From JADKAV01 sp963732355 (GTDB taxonomy: Bacteria; Actinomycetota; Actinomycetes; S36-B12; UBA10799), in NCBI GenBank assembly GCA_963732355.1, contig CAVSZD010000011.1:434001-498000 (forward strand): DNA of 64,000 nucleotides, written 5' to 3'. A model generated the notes under the pieces. The model had not been told where the DNA came from. It worked only from the letters and a program-made list of their open reading frames with translations, and searched no databases. Position numbers and translations under genes: made by a program. Within the stretch, counting starts at the first letter, position 1. Every line of letters starts with the position of its first letter. Shown here one piece after another: positions 42,188 to 50,658 of this stretch.

Positions 42188-42261
42188 GCGCCAAGAGCGG
42201 TTCCACCGCGGGTGTGGTTGACGCTCAGACGCGAACCGCGCCACCGCCCACCCCGCGCGAC

Positions 42262-42267
42262 TACCCT
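42262..42267 (+). promoter_or_regulatory. -10 hexamer, leaderless promoter of GH63 gene
   Basis: TACCCT, 7 nt before the GTG at 42275. Confidence 0.5.
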
Positions 42268-42274
42268 TCACCGG

Positions 42275-44917
42275 GTGAGCGAGTACGAGCGGATGAAGCA
42301 GGCAGGCGGGATCGCCGGTGGCCCGGAGCAAGCCGGACCGTGGTACCAGTGGGGACCGTACCTGTCCGAGCGGGGTTGGGGCACCGTCCGGGAGGACTAC
42401 TCCACCGACGGTGACGCCTGGAAGTACTTCCCCTTCGAACACGCCCACGCGCGAACCTTCCGCTGGAGCGAGGACGGCCTGGCCGGACTGAGCGACCTCC
42501 TGCAGGACACCTGCTTCTCCCTGGGTCTATGGAACGGCAAGGACCCGATCCTCAAGGAGCGCCTGTACGGCCTCGACAGCACCCAGGGCAATCACGGCGA
42601 GGACGTCAAGGAGTACTACTGGTACCGCGATGCCCTGCCCTCGCACGCCTGGCTTCAATGGCGTTACCACTATCCGCAAGGCGAGTTTCCTTACGACGAC
42701 CTGCTCAAGACCAACGCCGAACGCGACCGTACGGACCCCGAGTACGAACTCATCGACACCGGGATCTTCGACGAGAACCGCTATTGGGTCGTCGACGTGG
42801 ACTACGCCAAGGCGACACCCACCGACATCAGCATCCGGATCAAAGTGACCAACGCCGGCCCCGACGAGGCCACCCTGGATCTGCTGCCCACACTGTGGTT
42901 CCGCAACACGTGGGGATGGGGTCGCGGCCACCCGGTACCGGAGTTGCGCGTCGACGGCGGCGCGATGATCGCTACCCATTGGCGCTCGGGGACCTACCAC
43001 CTGGATCCGGGTCCCTTGCCGGACGGTTCAATGCCCACGCCGCTGTGCTGTCACAACGAGACCAACGAGCAACTGCTGTTCGGGGCTGAGAACATCACCG
43101 ATTTCCCGAAGGACGGCATCGACCGGCATGTCCGCTTGGGCGAGCCGAGCGTCAACCCCGAGAACCGCGGGACGAAAGGGGCGTGGTGGTACCGGCTGAC
43201 GGTGGCGCCCGGCGAAACCCAGGAGATCCGCCTGCGGCTCTGGAAGTCGCCGGAGAACCGTCGTGATCCGCAGGCACTGACCAGCGACTTCGACGAGTTG
43301 TTCGCCACCCGACTGTCTGAAGCCGATGAGTTCTACGGAGATCTGGCGCCGGACAACTGCCCCTCAGACGAACTGCAGGCCATGCGAATGGCCTTCGCGG
43401 GCATGATCTGGAGCAAGCAGTTCTACCGCTACGACATTCAGCGCTGGCTGGCTGGCGACCCCGACGAGCCCGTCCCCCCGCCGCCGGACACCCGGCGCAA
43501 TCACAATTGGCAGCACGTCGACGCCTACGACGTCATCTCCATGCCAGATTCCTGGGAGTACCCCTGGTTCGCCGCGTGGGATTTGGCCTTCCACACGGTC
43601 GTGTTCACACATGTGGACCCCGGTTATGCGAAGTACCAGCTGCTGCTGATGTGCCGCGAGTGGTACATGCACCCCAACGGCGCGCTGCCCGCCTACGAGT
43701 GGAACTTCAGCGACACCAACCCCCCGGTGCACGCATGGGCGGCATTGCGGGTCTTCGAGATCGACGGCGCCGACGACTACGACTTCCTGGCCGAGGTGTT
43801 CCAGAAGCTGCTGATGAACTTCACCTGGTGGGTCAACCGCGTGGACGCCGATGGCAACAACGTGTTCCAGGGCGGGTTCCTGGGGCTGGACAACGTAGGC
43901 CCCATCAACCGATCAGAGCTGCCAGAAGGGTGCCGCCTGGAGCAGGCCGACGGCACGGCCTGGATGGCGTTCTACTGCTTGAGCATGCTGCGGGTGGCGC
44001 TTCGGCTGGCCGAGCACGATGCGGTCTACGACGCGATGGCACTGAAGTTCGCTGAGCACTTCGCAGCCATCACCGACGGCATGGCCAGCAGTGGCATGTG
44101 GGACTGGCAGGAGGGTTTCTTCTACGACCAGCTGCTGCGTCCCGACGGCTCGAAGGAACCGTTGCGCGTGCGCTCGATAGTGGGGCTCATCCCGATCCTG
44201 GCCGCAGCCTGGATCGAGACGGACAGGGCCCTGGAACGCAACGCGCGACTCTACGAGCGGTTCGCGGATTTCCTGCGCCGCCGGGGTTTGGACACGATCG
44301 ACTCGGGACGCGCCGGTTTCGTCTACCGCTCCCCCGAGCAGCACAAGTTGTTGCTCACCGTTCTCGACCCTGAGCGTCTGCGCCGGGTCATGCTCGAGGT
44401 GCTCAGCGAGGACTCCTTCCTGTCGCCCCACGGGCTGCGCAGTCTGTCGAAGCGGCACCAGGCCGCCCCCTTCAGCGTGGCCATCGACGGTCACACGTTC
44501 AGCGTCGACTACGAACCGGCCGAGTCGCAGTCGCCCCTCTACGGTGGCAACTCCAACTGGCGCGGGCCGGTCTGGTTCCCGATCAACCACTTGGTCATCG
44601 AGGCCCTTGAGCGCTACTACATGTACCTCGGCGACACCTTCCAGGTGGAATGCCCGACCGGCAGCGGCGACATGGCCAATATGCGCGAGGTCGCCGAGGA
44701 ACTGCGCAGGCGCCTGATCAGTGTCTTCTTGCCCGGCCCTGATGGACGACGCCCGGTTTTCGGTGACACCGACAAGTTCCAGACCGACCCTCGCTGGAAC
44801 TTCGCTCCGTACTACTACGAGTACTTCCACGGCGACAATGGCGCTGGCCTCGGGGCCAGCCACCAGACTGGCTGGACGGGACTGGTGGCTGATCTGATCA
44901 TCGGACGGATGGGCTGA
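42275..44917 (+). CDS. GH63-family glycoside hydrolase (large, cytosolic)
   Basis: An 880-residue protein with no signal peptide: an N-terminal beta-sandwich region (about 1-330) and an (alpha/alpha)6-barrel. The barrel has the GH63-type blocks SWEYPWFAAWDLAFH (about 430, with the likely acid Asp), WEWN-like YEWNFSDTNPP, MASSGMWDWQEGFFYD, and GNSNWRGPVWFPINH, then ASHQTGWTGLVADLI near the C-terminus. Family members cleave alpha-glucosides, mannosyl- or glucosylglycerate, or trim oligosaccharides. A compatible-solute or storage-sugar substrate is likely in the cytosol, but which is open. Start at GTG 42275, supported by the leaderless -10. Confidence 0.88.
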   Translation: MSEYERMKQAGGIAGGPEQAGPWYQWGPYLSERGWGTVREDYSTDGDAWKYFPFEHAHARTFRWSEDGLAGLSDLLQDTCFSLGLWNGKDPILKERLYGLDSTQGNHGEDVKEYYWYRDALPSHAWLQWRYHYPQGEFPYDDLLKTNAERDRTDPEYELIDTGIFDENRYWVVDVDYAKATPTDISIRIKVTNAGPDEATLDLLPTLWFRNTWGWGRGHPVPELRVDGGAMIATHWRSGTYHLDPGPLPDGSMPTPLCCHNETNEQLLFGAENITDFPKDGIDRHVRLGEPSVNPENRGTKGAWWYRLTVAPGETQEIRLRLWKSPENRRDPQALTSDFDELFATRLSEADEFYGDLAPDNCPSDELQAMRMAFAGMIWSKQFYRYDIQRWLAGDPDEPVPPPPDTRRNHNWQHVDAYDVISMPDSWEYPWFAAWDLAFHTVVFTHVDPGYAKYQLLLMCREWYMHPNGALPAYEWNFSDTNPPVHAWAALRVFEIDGADDYDFLAEVFQKLLMNFTWWVNRVDADGNNVFQGGFLGLDNVGPINRSELPEGCRLEQADGTAWMAFYCLSMLRVALRLAEHDAVYDAMALKFAEHFAAITDGMASSGMWDWQEGFFYDQLLRPDGSKEPLRVRSIVGLIPILAAAWIETDRALERNARLYERFADFLRRRGLDTIDSGRAGFVYRSPEQHKLLLTVLDPERLRRVMLEVLSEDSFLSPHGLRSLSKRHQAAPFSVAIDGHTFSVDYEPAESQSPLYGGNSNWRGPVWFPINHLVIEALERYYMYLGDTFQVECPTGSGDMANMREVAEELRRRLISVFLPGPDGRRPVFGDTDKFQTDPRWNFAPYYYEYFHGDNGAGLGASHQTGWTGLVADLIIGRMG

Positions 44918-44920
44918 GGT

Positions 44921-45284
44921 TCAGCCCAGAAGGGCGAGACCGGCGTACCAACCGGCCGACGCCGCGGCCAAACCGGCGAGCCAGTGAGGCGCCGACGTTG
45001 AGCAATGCTTGCGTGCCGGATCCCTCCTCGACAAGGCGGATGGTCTCGTACCCGAACGTGCTGAATGTGGTGAAACCGCCGCAGAACCCCGTGCCCAGCA
45101 GGAGGACCACCTCGCGGGGCGCACCGGCGCCGAGGATGAATCCCAGCAATGCAGAGCCGAGCACATTGATCACAAATGTGCCCCACGGGAACACACTGTC
45201 GTGACGGCGTTGCACGAAGCGGTCGAGCAGCCAGCGACTCGGCGCCCCGAGCGCCGCCCCGGCCATGACCAGCAGCAGAGTCAC
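44921..45284 (-). CDS. crcB: Fluoride channel FluC/CrcB, copy 1, with +1 frameshift near the C-terminus
   Basis: Four-helix fluoride channel subunit. Seen: GAALGAPSRWLLDR (N-terminal), FPWGTFVINVLGSALLGFI, and the GTGFCGGFTTFSTFGYE signature with the Na+-site and Phe-box residues. The fourth helix is only complete if one base is skipped at about 44983-44988: it then reads WLAGLAAASAGWYAGLALLG and stops at 44921-44923. Without this, the frame gives a basic, non-membrane tail that overlaps the GH63 gene. GTG start overlaps the DUF190 stop (GTGA). Confidence 0.88.
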
Positions 45285-45616
45285 GAACGGCCCACGTACT
45301 TGATCACGTCCACCGGATCCACGATCACCAGGCCCTCGGTGATGAGATCGTCGAGCTCTGGCAGGAAGGCGTCGACTCGCTGCTTCGTGTCGACGATGAC
45401 GACCGCCACCGGAAGGTCCTCACTGAGGCTGAGCAGGCGGTTCGTGTGGATTCGCGATGACGCCCCATAGCCTTCGATCCCGCGCAGGACGCTGGCTCCC
45501 GCGAGACCCGCCGCATGGGCCCTGTGCACGATCTCGGTGTAGACAGGGCGGTGGTGGTATTGATCGGACTCTCCTACGAAGATCGTCAGCCGCACGGCCG
45601 CACCTTGCAGTTTCAT
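45281..45616 (-). CDS. DUF190 protein between two fluC genes
   Basis: A 111-residue PII-like (DUF190) protein: AVRLTIFVGESDQYHHRPVY at the start and GIEGYGASSRIHTNRLLSLS in the middle are family signatures. Proteins of this family are commonly encoded beside crcB/fluC and adopt a ferredoxin-like, trimeric fold similar to nitrogen-regulatory PII, which suggests a regulator or accessory of the channel. ATG at 45616 has AAGGAGG and overlaps the upstream crcB stop (ATGA). Confidence 0.92.
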   Translation of the reverse strand: MKLQGAAVRLTIFVGESDQYHHRPVYTEIVHRAHAAGLAGASVLRGIEGYGASSRIHTNRLLSLSEDLPVAVVIVDTKQRVDAFLPELDDLITEGLVIVDPVDVIKYVGRS

Positions 45617-46068
45617 CGTGCCTCCTTGTTCAAAACGCGGGCAGCGGTGATGCCCAGCCAGGTGCCCGCGAGCCCAGCCAGGAGGCTGCCGAAGAGGTAG
45701 GCCAATGCGGCAGGGCCACGGCCCTCGGCCAGGAGTGCCCGAGTTTCGACCGTGTACGCCGAAAACGTCGTGAACCCCCCGAGTACCCCCACTGCCAGGA
45801 AAGGCCGCAGGTAGCGATTGGGGCTCCAGACGTCCAGCAGATAGACCATGAGCGCGCCCAATAGGAAGCAGCCGGTCACGTTCTCGATGAATGTGGCCCA
45901 CGGGAAACCACTCGCGGGCACCGCTTCATTGACCAGGTAGCGCAGAGCCCCGCCCAACGCCCCACCTGCGGCAATCACCAGCACCAGGTCCCAGACTCGC
46001 TGCCCGTGGACTTTGACATCGAAGGGGGAAGCGTCAGGATCGACCGGTTCGCCACGCTTTTCGCCCAC
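45613..46068 (-). CDS. crcB: Fluoride channel FluC/CrcB, copy 2
   Basis: A 151-residue FluC protein with an N-terminal hydrophilic extension of about 25 residues. GGALGGALRYLVNE, FPWATFIENVTGCFLLG and GVLGGFTTFSAYTVE are the channel signatures. Actinobacteria often carry two adjacent non-identical fluC genes that together form a functional dual-topology channel. Operon order: this gene, DUF190, second fluC, with 4-bp overlaps. I could not build a convincing fluoride riboswitch upstream. Confidence 0.93.
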   Translation of the reverse strand: MGEKRGEPVDPDASPFDVKVHGQRVWDLVLVIAAGGALGGALRYLVNEAVPASGFPWATFIENVTGCFLLGALMVYLLDVWSPNRYLRPFLAVGVLGGFTTFSAYTVETRALLAEGRGPAALAYLFGSLLAGLAGTWLGITAARVLNKEAR

Positions 46069-46141
46069 GCCAACAGGCTAGGCGCAGCCATCATCCGAAG
46101 GCGGTGTTGATTAGCCAGCGCGCTCGGGCGACACTGGAAGT

Positions 46142-46867
46142 GTGATCGACGCCCTCGCCGCAGTTGTCCTGCTCATGCCCGCAGAGGACACGCCCGTGCC
46201 CACGCCGACCCCCACGACCACCCCCACAGAGCCACCCGTGAAGAAGGCACCCCCTCTTTCGCTGGTTTACAAGGGCAAGGCCAAGATCAAGGCCGGCATG
46301 GAGGGCAAGTCCGTCACGACGATCCAGCAGCAGTTGAACGGGGTCGGCAAACCCGCGCCTGTCAACGGCGTCTTCGACGAGCAGACCCGCAAAGCCTACA
46401 AATCTTTCCAGGACAAGTTCGGCTATTGGCCCACCGGCAAGGTGACCCAGAGCCCAGCCCTGAGGTTGAAGAAGCTGTACGGCAATGGAAAGCTGCCCAA
46501 GATCTGCCGCACCAGTAACAAGGTGCTGTGTATCGACAAGACCCAGCTGGTTCTGCGCCAGATGACCAACGGCAAGCAGAAACTGGTCACAGACGTGCGT
46601 TTCGGATCCGAGCAGACCCCCACCCGCAACGGCCAATTCCGCGTCTTCTCAAAGATCCGTTATCTGATTAGCGACCTGGCCGGCACCCCGATGCCGTACT
46701 CGATGTTCTTCAGTGGCGGCCAAGCCGTTCACTACTCGCCGGGCTTCCACCGCGACGGCTACAACGGCGCGTCACTCGGTTGCGTGAACATCCGCGTCTA
46801 CAAGGACGCCCGCAGTCTGTACAAGACCACGCCGGTCGGCACACCGGTCTACGTCTACCGCTCCTAG
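46142..46867 (+). CDS. L,D-transpeptidase (YkuD) with peptidoglycan-binding domain
   Basis: A 241-residue envelope enzyme. A short hydrophobic N-terminus is followed by a Pro/Thr linker (about 13-33), a peptidoglycan-binding domain (about 50-105: GKSVTTIQQQLNGVG, GVFDEQTRKAYKSFQ), and the YkuD catalytic domain, with His in QAVHYSPGFH and the Cys motif GASLGCVNIR. It forms 3->3 cross-links or attaches proteins to peptidoglycan. The predicted signal at this GTG is short and a slightly different start cannot be excluded. Confidence 0.9.
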   Translation: MIDALAAVVLLMPAEDTPVPTPTPTTTPTEPPVKKAPPLSLVYKGKAKIKAGMEGKSVTTIQQQLNGVGKPAPVNGVFDEQTRKAYKSFQDKFGYWPTGKVTQSPALRLKKLYGNGKLPKICRTSNKVLCIDKTQLVLRQMTNGKQKLVTDVRFGSEQTPTRNGQFRVFSKIRYLISDLAGTPMPYSMFFSGGQAVHYSPGFHRDGYNGASLGCVNIRVYKDARSLYKTTPVGTPVYVYRS

Positions 46868-46900
46868 CGGTTGGCTGGTTTGGCTTGGGTCGACGCCGAC

Positions 46901-47034
46901 AAGCAAAGCTGGAAACCGACAACTAGATCGCCGGAAAACAACACGGCCCCCGGTCGGCCCTCCCGCCCGACAAGCAAAGCTGGAAACCGACAACTAGATC
47001 GCCGGAAAACAACACGGCCCCCGGTCGGCCCTCC
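46901..47034 (+). repeat. Family A repeat, two tandem copies
   Basis: Cores at 46901-46916 and 46972-46987, both exact. Each is followed by the tail CGACAACTAGATCGCCGG plus AAAACAACACGGCCCCCGG; unit length 71 bp. The tail is identical in the two copies but different from those at the other loci, except that CAACTAGATCGCCG also follows the 26.4-kb core. Confidence 0.88.
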
Positions 47035-47061
47035 CACGCCGACAGCACGCCGGCGCCCCTG

Positions 47062-48528
47062 GTGAACAATGGCCGAGTGCGGCGTTGGGGCGTTCTTGTG
47101 GATCTGCTGCTGGTCGCCGCCTGTGCCGGCGTCGCCGCCCTGCTGGAGCAGGACGCCAACTGGGACCAACTGCAGTACCACTACTGGTACCCCTGGCAAC
47201 TGTTCCACGGTGGCTTCACCGATCCTGACCTCTACGGCGGCCGGTTCCAGAACCCACTTCCGCAGATCCCCTTCTACCTATTGGTGAACGCGCTGCCACC
47301 GGTTGCGGCCCAGGCAGCGCTGGGCGCCATCGCCGGCTTGGCAGCGGTGTTCACGCGCCGCATCGCAATGCGAGTGCTCCCCTACTCCGGCGGCTGGCAG
47401 ATCGCGACGAGCACCGTCGCCGCACTGCTCGCAGTCGTTGGTGCGGCTTTCCGCAGCGAAGTGGGAACCAGCTACAGCGACGTGCTCCTGGCCGCGATGT
47501 TGTTGGCCGGGTTGCTGCTGATCCTGCGCGCCGAAACCTGGCCCACATTGGCCGCCGGACTGCTGGCAGGAGCTGCCGTCGGACTCAAGTACACCAGCGC
47601 GCCCTTCGCACTTGCGGCATTGATCGCAGTGCTGATCCTGCCCGATCATCGCTTGCGTCGAAGCGGAATCTGGGTTGCTGGCGCGGCGCTCGGCTGGTTG
47701 ATCACCGGCGCCGCCTGGGCCTTGAGTCTGCTGCGCACCTACGACAGTCCCGTCTTCCCGTTCTGGAACTCCCTGTTCGCCAGCCCCTGGTATCCGGCCG
47801 ACAACCTGACCGACGAGCGCTACGGCGTGAGCGGTCCGCTCGGCTGGCTCACATGGCCCTGGGAAATGGCCACTGGTCAAGCCCGAGTGCTGGATCTTCC
47901 GGTTCGCGACCCGCGATGGCTGCTGCTGGTGGTCGCCCTGGTCGTGATCGCCGTGCTGCACAAGCGAGTCACCGCTGAAGGCGGGGCAGTTGTGGCCTTC
48001 ACCATCAGCGGGCTTGCGGTCTGGCTGGCGGTGTTCGGCGTCATCCGTTACGCGATACCGGCGGAAATGTTGGCCGCGGTGATCGCGATCTGGGCGATCA
48101 GTCTGGTGACCAAACCCCGGGTGACCGTCGCTGTCGGCCTTGCGCTGGCGATCGCAGCTGGAGGGCTCACCCAATCGGCCTCCGGCAGGCGCGTCGAGTT
48201 CACATCCCAGTGGTACCAGGTGGAACCGGGCGCGTTCTCGCGGGTCCAGCCCGGCGACGCAGTGATTGTCGACGGGCAATACCCGAGCACCTTCCTGCTG
48301 CCGGGCAACCTGCCTGAAGGAGTCCCGGTCCACGTCGTGCAAAAGGACTTCACCGGCACAGCGATGCTGGGGTGGCTGAAGACGCAGTTGGACGCCGCGC
48401 AGAGTGTATGGGTCGTGACCGGTCCGGATCAGACCCAGATCGATGCTGTGGGAACGATCGAGCGCGACAATTGCACAAGGATCAGGAGCAATGTGGTGGA
48501 TAGATGGCTGTGCCCGGTGACGCTGTGA
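47062..48528 (+). CDS. Polytopic membrane protein, GT-C glycosyltransferase-like
   Basis: A 488-residue protein with about ten membrane helices and a C-terminal soluble domain (about 375-488) with two cysteines near the end. An early acidic region NWDQLQYHYWYPWQL in the first extracytoplasmic loop is the position of the catalytic Asp in GT-C enzymes, and the hydrophobicity profile resembles DUF2029/GT87-type mannosyltransferases and related proteins. The match is by layout only, so it stays a putative glycosyltransferase or integral membrane protein. The 3' end overlaps the next gene by 25 bp. Confidence 0.6.
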   Translation: MNNGRVRRWGVLVDLLLVAACAGVAALLEQDANWDQLQYHYWYPWQLFHGGFTDPDLYGGRFQNPLPQIPFYLLVNALPPVAAQAALGAIAGLAAVFTRRIAMRVLPYSGGWQIATSTVAALLAVVGAAFRSEVGTSYSDVLLAAMLLAGLLLILRAETWPTLAAGLLAGAAVGLKYTSAPFALAALIAVLILPDHRLRRSGIWVAGAALGWLITGAAWALSLLRTYDSPVFPFWNSLFASPWYPADNLTDERYGVSGPLGWLTWPWEMATGQARVLDLPVRDPRWLLLVVALVVIAVLHKRVTAEGGAVVAFTISGLAVWLAVFGVIRYAIPAEMLAAVIAIWAISLVTKPRVTVAVGLALAIAAGGLTQSASGRRVEFTSQWYQVEPGAFSRVQPGDAVIVDGQYPSTFLLPGNLPEGVPVHVVQKDFTGTAMLGWLKTQLDAAQSVWVVTGPDQTQIDAVGTIERDNCTRIRSNVVDRWLCPVTL

Positions 48529-49484
48529 GGCCGCTACCTGCCTGGCACGATGGCGCGGTCGACCAAGACGCCGTAGCGGCTGCAACCTCGGCGCTCCAAC
48601 GACACGGTCTCGTGGGACTGCCCACGGAAACCGTCTACGGGCTGGCCGCCCTGGCCAGCGATCCTGCGGCCGTGCGGCGGGTGTTCGAGGTCAAGGGCCG
48701 GCCCGCGGATCACCCAGTCATCGTGCATGTGGCCTCTGCCGCGTCGCTCGCGGACTGGGGTGCGGATCCTCCCTCTTACGCCCTCGAGCTGGCGCAGGCC
48801 TTATGGCCCGGGCCTTTGACGCTGGTGATCCCGGCGGCACCGACGGTCCCCCGCTACGTCACCGGTGGACAGGACACGGTGGGACTGCGGTGCCCGGCAC
48901 ACCCGGTTGCGCTGGCCCTGGTGGAGGCCGCCGGACCTGTGGCGGCGCCGAGCGCGAACCGCTTCGGACAGGTCTCTCCGACCAGCGCGGCCGACGTGCT
49001 GGCCGACATCGGGGAGCGGCTCGAACCCGGGCTCGATCTCATCCTTGACGGCGGATCTTGCCCGGTCGGCGTTGAGTCGACGATTCTGGACTGCACCGGC
49101 GACGCACCCCGGGTTCTGCGCTGGGGCGCCGTGGAACCGGCAGACGTGCAGCGTGTGACAGGGCTTGTCGTGTCGAGCGCCCCCTCCGCGGTGCGAGCAC
49201 CGGGCGGGCTCGCTTCCCATTACGCCCCCGTGGCCCGCGTGCACCTGAGCGGCGAACCCTCTGCGGGGGCAGGACTGCTCGCCCCCGCCGGCGTGGCGAC
49301 CCCACCCGGTGTCGTACGACTGGCGGCACCGGCAACGACTCGCGAGTTCGCCGTAGTGCTCTACCGGGCGCTGCGGGACGCGGACGCCGCCGGGCTCACG
49401 GACCTCTGGGCGATTGGTCCGGCTGACGACTCGGCTCTGGCTCTGGCAGTGCGCGACCGACTCACGCGCGCTGCGACTAGGTGA
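48504..49484 (+). CDS. L-threonylcarbamoyladenylate synthase (Sua5/YrdC/TsaC)
   Basis: Makes threonylcarbamoyl-AMP for the t6A37 modification of ANN-decoding tRNAs. The N-terminal YrdC domain (about 20-215) has GLPTETVYGLA, KGRPADHPVIVHV, LWPGPLTLVIP, and APSANRFGQVSPTSA. After PGGLASHYAPVARV, the Sua5-type C-terminal domain follows (about 240-326). This is the long Sua5 form. The ATG lies inside the end of the preceding membrane protein gene. Confidence 0.94.
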   Translation: MAVPGDAVRPLPAWHDGAVDQDAVAAATSALQRHGLVGLPTETVYGLAALASDPAAVRRVFEVKGRPADHPVIVHVASAASLADWGADPPSYALELAQALWPGPLTLVIPAAPTVPRYVTGGQDTVGLRCPAHPVALALVEAAGPVAAPSANRFGQVSPTSAADVLADIGERLEPGLDLILDGGSCPVGVESTILDCTGDAPRVLRWGAVEPADVQRVTGLVVSSAPSAVRAPGGLASHYAPVARVHLSGEPSAGAGLLAPAGVATPPGVVRLAAPATTREFAVVLYRALRDADAAGLTDLWAIGPADDSALALAVRDRLTRAATR

Positions 49485-49515
49485 CGGGGCCACTTGCACG
49501 CGCAAGACTGAACCC

Positions 49516-50484
49516 ATGCGCGCAGTGACCATCACCGGGATCGACCAGATCTCCGCAGGCGACCGGCCGGACCCGCAACCTGGACCCGACGAAGTGCTGA
49601 TACGAGTCGAGGCGTGCGCGGTGTGTCGAACCGACCTGCAGATCCTGCGGGGGGACCTGCCCGCCCACCGGTTGCCGCTGATCCCGGGGCATCAGGTCGT
49701 CGGAGAGGTCCTCACGCCTGGTCCCTTGAGCGGCCAGCGAGTGGGTTTGGTGTGGCTGGCGCAAGCGTGCGGAGTCTGCGTCTTCTGCCGGACCGGCCGG
49801 GAGAACCTGTGCGACCACGCACGATTCACCGGGTGGGACCGCGACGGCGGATATGCCGAACTCGTCACCGCGCACAAAGACTTCGTCCACCCACTGCCCA
49901 GCGGCGACCCCACGCACATCGCACCGCTTCTGTGCGGCGGAGTCATCGGTTACCGCAGCCTCAAAGTCGCCGGAGTCGGTCCTGACCGCGAAGGCATGCG
50001 GGTGGGCCTCTACGGGTTCGGCGCGTCGGCGACGATCGCGCTACAAGTGGCCAGGTTCTGGGGCGCCGAAACATACGTGGTGACCAGGTCCGACGCCGAG
50101 GTGCAGCGGGCCCTCGAACTGGGCGCCACATGGGCCGGCACCTACGACCGCGCGGTTCCAACCCCGCTGGATGCGGCCGTCACTTTCGCCCCAAGCGGCG
50201 AGGTGGTGGTCTCGGCGCTCAAGGCACTTGACAAGGGCGCGACCGTCGCCATCAACGCCATCCACCTCGATCGGATCCCGCAACTCGATTACGACGATCT
50301 GTGGTGGGAACGCAGTCTGCGCTCGGTGGCCAATGTGACCCGCCAGGACGTGCGGGAGTTCCTCGACCTCGTCGGCCCTGCCAAGGTGCGCACACAGACC
50401 GAGGTGGTGGCGCGCGAGGGGGCGCCAGCCGCCTTGGAACGACTCGAAGCCGGTCAAATTCGCGGAGCGTTCGTGCTCGTGTGA
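49516..50484 (+). CDS. Zinc-dependent alcohol dehydrogenase
   Basis: A 322-residue medium-chain dehydrogenase. The catalytic zinc site is ACAVCRTDL (Cys) with GHQVVGEV (His); four structural-zinc cysteines lie in CGVCVFCRTGRENLC. A Rossmann motif GLYGFGASATIALQ follows. It belongs to the AdhP/AdhA-like group acting on primary alcohols or aldehydes with NAD(P). ATG at 49516, 32 bp downstream of the Sua5 gene. Confidence 0.92.
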   Translation: MRAVTITGIDQISAGDRPDPQPGPDEVLIRVEACAVCRTDLQILRGDLPAHRLPLIPGHQVVGEVLTPGPLSGQRVGLVWLAQACGVCVFCRTGRENLCDHARFTGWDRDGGYAELVTAHKDFVHPLPSGDPTHIAPLLCGGVIGYRSLKVAGVGPDREGMRVGLYGFGASATIALQVARFWGAETYVVTRSDAEVQRALELGATWAGTYDRAVPTPLDAAVTFAPSGEVVVSALKALDKGATVAINAIHLDRIPQLDYDDLWWERSLRSVANVTRQDVREFLDLVGPAKVRTQTEVVAREGAPAALERLEAGQIRGAFVLV

Positions 50485-50557
50485 GCAGTAGGCTGCCCCA
50501 ATGCTTGAGCACCCGCCAACGGCTTCGGTGATCGGCCGTGCGCCCGGCTTGGCTGTT

Positions 50558-50627
50558 GGTGAGAGGTTGTGCTGTTGGTTAGCGGAAACCACGCGTGGAT
50601 TCGCTAACCAACGCACGCCCTCTAACC
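50558..50627. repeat. Family B nested palindrome, copy 5 (diverged)
   Basis: GGTGAGAGGTTGTGCTGTTG ... CAACGCACGCCCTCTAACC: the arms carry several mismatches, while the ACGCGTGGATTCGCTAACC core is intact. It lies between two genes on the same strand. Confidence 0.82.
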
Positions 50628-50658
50628 AAGTGCCCGGACGCCCGTTGGACTGCCAACC

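Noticed and set aside
46069..46141. Possible fluoride riboswitch upstream of the crcB operon
   Set aside because: ACCGCC and GATGATGGCTGCGCC on the minus strand recall its 3' part, but the required GATGGC-type 5' stem-loop is absent and the pseudoknot cannot be drawn.
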